Source: Linnemannia schmuckeri (lineage: Eukaryota > Mortierellomycota > Mortierellomycetes > Mortierellales > Mortierellaceae). From it: a stretch of 64,000 bases of DNA. The stretch lies in contig JANATG010000002.1 of the NCBI GenBank assembly GCA_029449235.1, forward strand, positions 3,596,001-3,660,000. Direction: 5' to 3'. The notes beneath the pieces were generated by a model. It worked only from the letters and a program-made list of their open reading frames with translations, ran no database searches and was not told the DNA's origin. The position numbers and the translations under genes were made by a program. This document shows, one piece after another, positions 57,622 to 64,000 of the stretch (positions within the stretch are counted from its first letter, which is position 1; the number at the start of each line of letters is the position of its first letter).

Positions 57622-58200
57622 ATGGCAGCATTACCACCAAAGACCATCTCTGGAATTCAGGAACGGGAAGACGACCGCGTGATCCCAATGACTCGTCGTC
57701 CCGACGGTACATTCAGGAAAGAGCGTAAAATCCGCCCAGGTTACACCCCTCCAGAAGACGTCGCAAAATACACCAACAGAGTCCTCGAGTCCGTCCGTCC
57801 TACTCCCTCTCCCACTGTTACTCCCGTTGCTACTACCAACGCCAACAGCACCCCAAAGTCAAAGACACAGCTCAAGAACGACAAGAGGAAAGCTAAGCGC
57901 AAGGAGGAGGCCGTCGCCGCAGAGTTGGCAGGATACCCTACCGCCACCAACAACACTACGCCAAAACCAACAAAAACGACTGACTCGACCGCTGCTGGTG
58001 CTGCCACGGACTCTACGGAAACCGTTGCTACTGGCCCAGTAGACCCCGAGAAAAAGCTGCGAGCGCTGAACAAGAAGCTGAGACAGGTCGAGCAACTGAA
58101 GGAGCGTCAGGCCAAAGGCGAGACCATGTTGCCAGAACAGATCGAAAAAATTGACAAAATGAACGATCTCCTCGCTCAGATCACAGAACTGTCTCTCTAG
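57622..58200 (+). CDS. PYM1: Partner of Y14 and Mago (PYM)
   Basis: One exon, 192 residues. PYM binds the Mago-Y14 heterodimer and releases exon-junction complexes at the ribosome. The N-terminal signature DRVIPMTRRPDGTFRKERK followed by GYTPPEDVAKYTNR (residues 18-57) matches the Mago-Y14-binding domain. The middle is Thr/Pro-rich with a basic patch (KNDKRKAKRKEE). The C-terminal 60 residues form a charged helix (EKKLRALNKKLRQVEQLKER ... INDLL-type) as in other PYM proteins. Presence of PYM implies an exon-junction complex, consistent with the intron-rich genes around it. Confidence 0.94.
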   Translation: MAALPPKTISGIQEREDDRVIPMTRRPDGTFRKERKIRPGYTPPEDVAKYTNRVLESVRPTPSPTVTPVATTNANSTPKSKTQLKNDKRKAKRKEEAVAAELAGYPTATNNTTPKPTKTTDSTAAGAATDSTETVATGPVDPEKKLRALNKKLRQVEQLKERQAKGETMLPEQIEKIDKMNDLLAQITELSL

Positions 58201-58338
58201 TCATCTTCTTTGCAGCTGTTGGGATAATTACATAATAATAGAAGCTCAATAGTCCATAGAACAGCCTCCTGCTTTTGTTTATTGCCATTCCTTACAACGT
58301 ATTTCACACAGATTGAAAATACACAGATTGAAATCTGT

Positions 58339-59382
58339 CTATGCGCCAGCGTTGAAGAACTTGACACCCATTTCTTCAAAGTTGGCGCCCTGGAAGGTAG
58401 CAGCGACACCTCGCTTGACCAGCACGTCCATGGTCTTTTGAAGCACTGTCGGGTGAATGTTGTAAAACTCTTGGTCCTCCGAGTTCTCGCCATGCGCAAT
58501 CTCGTAATAAGTCAAAATTGAATTATTAAAGCCACTCTCGAACACCTAGTTAGCATAGGAAAGAAGATTGGGTGTAAGCAAGGGCTGTTGAGCACGCATA
58601 ACAGCTCCATTGGTATCCTGACAGCAGTGTTTCCTTACCCATGACGAGATCATGGCAGCCCAGTCTTCAGGTCTCCGCCAGTAGATAATTGCTCTCCTCT
58701 TACGTGATGTTGCATCCCATTCCGCATCGCCTAATTGTAAAAACCAAGAAGTGCCAAGAAAAAGCGTAAGTAACAGTTCAAAGAAAATCATGGAGCAAAT
58801 AAAGGTATAGCATTGGCTAATTGCTGCAGTTACCTTTTTTGACCATCTCCTCCACGATGGCCTGGATTGTCTCGGGTTTCAACTTTCCTGAGAAAAGCGA
58901 TAGAAAAGGCAAAAGATTTTGTAGTATCAGCGTCCAGTATACAAAGCAACGAGCAATGCATCAGCAATTAGTTCTATTCTTTACTGTTTATCCTTTGGTT
59001 ATTAAAGAGTTGGTCGTTGGTGGTCGAGTCGTCCAGATCCAGCTGATAAAGTCTATGATGTCTGTAATAGCGCATGATGATTGTACTCCAGAGGTCCGAC
59101 TGGTTCTTCCAAGTTGAGGCTGTTGGCTGTAACCTATTGGAGGTTGTAAAGCAGTGAGAGAGGACAAGGGTCAGCGCAAGGCAAAGGTAAAGAGGGAACT
59201 GCCGTGCCAAGAGGAAGCTCCAAAAGGCATCGCTTTTAGCGTTGGTGCATTGAATGGCAACTATGGTTTTTTTTTTACGTGTAAAATGGCGGAAAGTTGT
59301 GAATAGAGGGGAACTGGAATCCCGATGCGAGAGTTGTTGCCTGGCCGAGTCCCTGAGCTGCATTAGATGTAGCCTGTGACAT
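58339..59382 (-). CDS. VPS25: ESCRT-II subunit Vps25
   Basis: Vps25 forms two winged-helix domains in ESCRT-II and recruits ESCRT-III during multivesicular body sorting. Five exons (minus): 59382-59279, 59133-58985, 58887-58834, 58730-58639 and 58545-58339, giving 201 residues with consistent phases. Joining exons 1 and 2 gives FPPFYTLQPTASTW, the conserved N-terminal PPXY-like motif (FPPFFTLQPN in animals). Exon 2 to 3 gives NNQRINRKLKPETIQAIVEE; exon 4 has RAIIYWRRPEDWAAMI; exon 5 ends KFFNAGA. A 20-residue Gln/Ala/Thr N-terminal extension precedes the core. Confidence 0.94.
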
Positions 59383-59510
59383 GTCGAGAGTGGTGGTGTG
59401 GTTGTAGGAGCAAAAAAGGTACAAAAGGAAGAAGTGAAAAAATGAAAAAAAATGAGCTTTATTCTAAGTCTATGTGAGAAAAGGTATGCAAGAATAAAAT
59501 CTATGTGAAT

Positions 59511-61601
59511 TTAGAAAAGGAGAGATCCAAGGTGCACGAGAATCTTATAAAAGAGCGCGTCGGACTGGGTAACGTCAATCCACCAGACAAACAGCTCCAG
59601 CGAAACAACAGTGTGAAGATATGAGCAGTACGCCTTGAACCATGAAGAAAGAGTCCTGACCAGGAACGTCATCGTTGTGGCCCTGCTACTCGCAGCCAGG
59701 CTGGATTGGATGGCACTCTTCTCAGCCTCGTAGATAGCCTGGGCACAATACTGGCCCATCACTGCAAACGTCCGCATCTGCGAGCCATCGTCTGCGCCCA
59801 AATCCTCGTCCAGCGCACGAAGCAAGTCGTTGGTCTTGAAGAGCAAAAGCAGGTCGCGAGGGACCTTGGCCAAGATGCCAGCAATATCGGCAATGCTTCC
59901 AGGGCCATCTGCCAGGTTCACCAACTCATCCTTGGCTCGAGCCTTTTTGCTGAGCTCGGCATTCTGAACAACCGACCAATCACGACCAGTTAAGATCGAC
60001 GAAAACAGCTGGTAAGCATCTGTGCCTCCCAGTTTTAAAGCCCTATACTTGATCTCCTGCTCATCCGAGGCAATGATGGCGGTCCAGAGGTGAGCATAGT
60101 CCAATCTGAACTCGGGTGTGAGCTCGCGGTATAGTCCATGATCCAGAAGAATAATCTCAAAGTTGCGAGGTGAAGGGGATCCAGCAGGTGTGGGGCGGAT
60201 CATCAGGTTTCCAGGGTGAGGGTCACAATGAACAAAACCGTCCTTATAGATCATCTGGGAGAAGGTACGAGCCATCTCGTTGGAGACCTCTGACACCCTG
60301 ATATTGTGGTCCCGTAAATACTGAAGATTGTCAATCCTTGATCCCACCATGACTATACAATTGTGAACAAGCGACCATTAGTTAGGGAATTAGGCGTGAC
60401 ACTGCTTATGCATCCATGACTGTAAGTAGAAAAAAGATCAGCTTACACTCCATGACGAGAACTCGCTTGCGGGACCAAATGACATCTGGGATCTTGATGG
60501 TTGACTTGTTACCCTCTTTACGAGCGCTGTCAAAGTTGGCAGCGACACGGGCGGCGTTGGCAGCCTCAAAGTCAAAGTTAAGCTCCTTGGGCAGACTGGT
60601 CTGCATCTCCTCACTCAACCAGGTGAATTCAAATTCTGGGAAGACATAGGCGACCAAATGGGTCAATGCTGCAACGGTACGGATGTCGACTGTCGAGAAC
60701 TCCTGTAATGCTGGGTGTTGGATTTTGACAGCCACCTCTCGACCGTCCAGTAGTGTTGCTTTGTGAACTTGTGCCAACGAAGCGACTCCAATGGGCTCCA
60801 GATCGAAAGACGAAAAGATGGACGAAATGGGTCTTCCGATATCAGACATGAACAATGCTTGGATCGATTCAATGGATGAAGGAGTGCAACGATCCTGAAG
60901 TGGTTCCATCGCCGTGGTCCATTCGTCTGGCAGCAGATACTTTAGACTTGCAAGATGTTGGCCCTATAATCACACAAATAATTGGTACCTCTGTCAGTAA
61001 GAGATGGTCTGAGCTACACAGATAAGAAAGAGTACCACCGCACTGTATGACAATACTCCGATGCAGTCCGATCCCGAAAGATCCCAAAACTTACAAGCTT
61101 GATATAGATACCACCGTTCTTGCTCAGCATCTCTCTCAACCGGTTGGCACTCCGTGTGTGAAGGGCACTCATGCGGCGAGCTCGCTCAGCATCATCCTCA
61201 GGGTTTCCCTCGACGAGCCCCCGATTGGTGATATCCATTGTGTACTTGTAATCGACTCCAACAATAACAACTGCCTCTGCTGCAACCATGACTCGCTGGA
61301 CGGCAAGGACATTGTGTCGGAAGGCATCGCTAATGTTATAAAGGTAGACTCCTGCTCCCAATGCAACTGCTCCACCGGCAAACTTGAAGACAGATCGCCG
61401 AGGAACAGCGACCGGGGATCTCCAAAAAGATTTGCTGCTGGGACCGTTGGGCGTAGCTGTTGTCTGTGCTGATCCTGTATTCGTTGTTGTCGAGTTGAAT
61501 CGAACCAATGTCGAATGGCGAGAGAAAGCAGTTGGCCGGGGGAAGCCATTAGACCGGACGATCAGCCCCCTACAAGCAGACCTGATCAGCGGCATGACCA
61601 T
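59511..61601 (-). CDS. ADCK1: Mitochondrial ABC1/UbiB-family kinase-like protein, ADCK1/MCP2 type
   Basis: Atypical kinase-like protein of the mitochondrial inner membrane. Three exons (minus): 61601-61095, 60963-60447 and 60352-59511, giving 621 residues. The N-terminus is an Arg/Ser-rich presequence (SACRGLIVRSNGFPRPTAFS) followed by a membrane helix (FKFAGGAVALGAGVYLYNIS). UbiB hallmarks: KLGQ of the KxGQ motif, assembled across intron 1 (168-171); GVASLAQVHKA (Ala-rich loop); VAVKIQHP with the ATP lysine; LNFDFEAANAARVA; HCDPHPGN (383-390) and LLDHGLY (DFG-like Asp412). The order and wording match ADCK1/yeast Mcp2, linked to mitochondrial lipid homeostasis, rather than Coq8. It is head-to-head with dihydroorotate dehydrogenase. 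Confidence 0.93.
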
Positions 61602-61856
61602 TACAAGACGAAGGTGTGATGGAAGAAAATGAGAAAGAAAGAGAGAGCGGAGGAAAGAGGGTCCATCCCTCTGCAACACCCTTCTTGGTCGAAAAACCAA
61701 GCCCAAAGTTGTAAGAGAGATCAAATTTACTGCACGTGATTTGGACAGGAGAACAGGCCCGGGACGTCCTTTAAGAACAACGGCCATGCCACAAGCGAAA
61801 TCGATTTTGTGTTTCTTTCTTTGATCAGGAAATTCTTTTCGACACCACACGCAGAA
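61602..61856. promoter_or_regulatory. Bidirectional promoter region, ADCK1/DHODH
   Basis: 255 bp between start codons. It contains the palindrome CACGTG (61733-61738, context TGCACGTGATTT), a possible bHLH (Cbf1-like) site, and CCCGGG nearby. The function of these sites is inferred only. Confidence 0.5.
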
Positions 61857-63509
61857 ATGAACTCCCTCGCCGCAGCCATCCGTAACCAGTCCGCAAGGAC
61901 ACTCACTAGCCGTGTCGCAACAACGACCTGTGTTCGCCCCACCGCCGCCATCCGCCACTATGCCACTGTCCGCAAGGAGCACACCACGACCTCAAGGACT
62001 ATCAACTTTGTTCTCGGAACCGGTCTTCTCGTTGGAGGTGTCGTCGGTCTCTCCTATGCGTTCGACTCGCGTGCTTCGATCCACAAGTACGCCATCATGC
62101 CCTTAATCCACTGGACTATGGATGCCGAGACTGCTCACAAGGTCGCCATCAAGTGCTTGAAGATGGGATTGAGCCCCTGGGATACCCAAGACGACGATGC
62201 CTCTCTCGAAGTCAAGGTGCGTCTTCTTGATTTGCTTTTTTTTTTTGCTGAAGGACCTTTTCGCAACAAGGACACGGAAAATGGAAATCAATTGAGGAAC
62301 TATTCATATCAGGAAAACAAAGATTTCGACCACTAACACTATATACTTGCTAAATACAACCAAAATAGCTGTGGAATAAGACGTTCTCGAACCCATTGGG
62401 AATGGCTGCAGGATTCGACAAGCATGCAGAGGCGATTGACGGATTGTTTGATCTCGGATTCGGTTATGTCGAGATTGGCAGTGTTACTCCCGAGCCCCAG
62501 GTATGTCTTCGAGACAGGATTGAACCCCTTTTTTTTGTTGGCTGGTTTCAATGATCTACGATACAGAAACTAACTTCACAAATCAAAATCAACGTCCAAA
62601 AAAATGTAGCCTGGAAACCCTCAGCCTCGCATGTTCCGTTTGCCAGAGGACAAGTGCGTGATCAACCGCTATGGATTCAACTCGGAGGGTCACAAGGTCG
62701 TGGAGGCACGTCTCCGTCAGCGCATCAAGCGCTTCTTGTACAAGCACGCCCGCGAGGACAAGGATCAGACTCAGGACAAATTGAAGCAATCCTCAGCAGA
62801 ATCCCTGGTCGACCATCTTTCCACCAACCGCTCCCTCCGTGACGACCGCATTCTCGCCGTCAACTTGGGCAAGAACAAGGCTTCGACCCCCGAATCTGTG
62901 GACGACTACGTGATTGGTGTCGAGCGTCTGGGACCCTATGCCGATGTCCTCGTCGTCAACGTCTCTTCGCCCAACACCCCTGGACTCCGCTCGTTGCAGC
63001 GCAAGGGAATGCTCGAGGATCTGTTGCGACAAGTCATCCACGCCCGCGATCGTCTCCAGTCCTCGTACAAGCCCCCATTGCTTGTCAAGATTGCTCCCGA
63101 TCTGTCGGATGAGGAGTTGGAGGATGTTTCTGAGGCTGCTCTCGCCACCAAGGTCGACGGTATCATCATCTCCAACACCACCATCTCTAGACCCAAATCG
63201 CTACTCAACAAGGATAACGTCAAGGAGGTCGGTGGTCTCTCTGGACCCGCTGTCAAGCCACTTGCCCTCAGAGCCCTCCGCGCCGTTTACAAGCACACCG
63301 AGGGCAAGATTCCCTTGGTTGGCTGCGGTGGTATCTCGACCGGTCAGGACGCATTGGATTTTGCCAGAGCCGGTGCCAGCATGGTCCAGTTGTACAGCAG
63401 CATGGCCTATGAGGGACCCGGTATTGCTCGCGAGGTCAAGGATGGCATCGTCAAGGGATTGAATGGACGCAAGTGGATGGACATTGTCGGTGAGGAGCAC
63501 CGCAAGTAA
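61857..63509 (+). CDS. DHODH: Dihydroorotate dehydrogenase (quinone), mitochondrial class 2
   Basis: Oxidises dihydroorotate to orotate with ubiquinone as acceptor, the fourth step of UMP synthesis, at the mitochondrial inner membrane. Three exons: 61857-62216, 62369-62500 and 62610-63509, giving 463 residues. The Arg/Ala/Thr-rich presequence ends near AAIRHYATVR and a membrane helix (TINFVLGTGLLVGGVVGLSY) anchors the enzyme. WNKTFSNPLGMAAGFDKHAE and EIGSVTPEPQPGNPQPRMFR bind FMN and substrate; VNVSSPNTPGLRSLQ holds the catalytic Ser of class 2 enzymes. SNTTISRP and VGCGGISTGQDALDFARAGA complete the FMN site. A 50-residue charged insert (about 185-225) is larger than in the human enzyme. Confidence 0.96.
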
Positions 63510-64000
63510 AACTTTTTCATACCATTTCACATACCACCCCCCTCCCCCCTCTCTCTCTCTCTCTCTCCCTTTCTCAAAAGTGTAATGCATAGTAAAACAA
63601 GCATTTTAATGTCTTCTTTCAGGAGCAAAACTGTGTTATTTTTCATACAGAAAGAAGTTGTGATCTGCAAGCAACTGGTACGGCAGTAGTCAAAGAATCC
63701 TGAGGAGACGGTGGCGCAGTGCGGTTAGATCGATCAGTTGGAGTCGAGTGAGACACGTCCATCAATGCGTAAAGTCGGACTATCCTTTGTCCATGCTTGC
63801 CACGCATTGATTATACTAATGCATATCCCGTGCCCCTCCCTGTCATCAACAATCAAACAAACTCGCAGCAATCATCATTGAAAGAGTGGTCTTTCTTTGG
63901 TTGCTTTATTCACAACCTACTTTCTCGCTTTTCTCTCTTGACACCCCTCCATCTCATTCTGCATCATTTAAATGTATTTTACAACTGCAACAAAGAGCAA
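63510..64000. other. DHODH 3' flank to window end
   Basis: A CT-rich microsatellite (about 63538-63573) follows the stop. Positions 63708-63730 include a tRNA A-box-like string, but no matching B box or acceptor stem was found. The final bases show no start of a recognisable gene. Confidence 0.4.

Noticed and set aside
18854..61738. CACGTG palindromes at 18854, 28590, 50174, 51510 and 61733 as a shared regulatory code
   Set aside because: About fifteen are expected by chance in 64 kb at even base composition, so the set is not enriched; single sites are mentioned only in context.
63700..63775. A-box-like GGTGGCGCAGTGCGG suggesting a tRNA or SINE
   Set aside because: No B box at suitable distance and no cloverleaf could be drawn.

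Overview
The window is nuclear DNA of a filamentous fungus, most probably an early-diverging one of the Mortierella/Linnemannia kind (Mortierellomycotina). This is inferred from short GT-AG introns in most genes, long A/T, C/T and microsatellite tracts between and within genes, full-length eukaryotic housekeeping genes with fungal features (Pik1, Tvp38, Cdc8, a class 2 dihydroorotate dehydrogenase), and a eukaryotic Fanzor gene of the type found in these fungi. No rRNA, tRNA or bacterial-style operon was seen. All multi-exon models here were built by hand from splice sites and reading-frame phase.

Layout. Positions 1-1122 hold the 3' part of a Fanzor gene (eukaryotic TnpB relative, RNA-guided nuclease family), with one apparent 1-nt frameshift and a spliceosomal intron. 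Next come RPL7 (2467-4278), whose second intron carries a box C/D snoRNA, and a PIK1-type phosphatidylinositol 4-kinase (5151-9323). A 4.3 kb gene-poor stretch precedes a Ser/Gln-rich orphan gene (13609-16008), which converges on a membrane-anchored Nudix hydrolase (16445-18474, minus). After another gene-poor 3.7 kb lie an ankyrin-DIL protein, cysteine dioxygenase and a TM2-domain protein. From 31 kb the window is dense: ELYS-like nucleoporin (minus), Tvp38/VTT protein, CCCH-Smr protein (minus), ASNSD1-type asparagine synthetase-like protein, glutathione S-transferase, cation/proton antiporter (minus), a CCCH protein (minus), a four-SANT protein (minus), RPL12 (minus), a PPR protein (minus), a DDX21-type helicase (minus), thymidylate kinase (minus), PYM, VPS25 (minus), an ADCK1/MCP2 kinase-like protein (minus) and dihydroorotate dehydrogenase.

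The genes do not form one pathway. Themes are translation and RNA (RPL7, RPL12, DDX21-type helicase, PYM, two CCCH proteins), membrane traffic (PIK1, TVP38, VPS25, DIL protein), and mitochondria plus pyrimidine supply (PPR, SANT protein with a presequence, ADCK1, DHODH, thymidylate kinase). Two head-to-head pairs share short intergenic regions: CDC8/PYM (221 bp) and ADCK1/DHODH (255 bp). The most notable element is the Fanzor remnant at the left edge, which shows the rearranged RuvC-II site (glycine at the canonical glutamate, alternative glutamate before the zinc ribbon) and has hairpins in its 3' flank where a guide RNA could lie.
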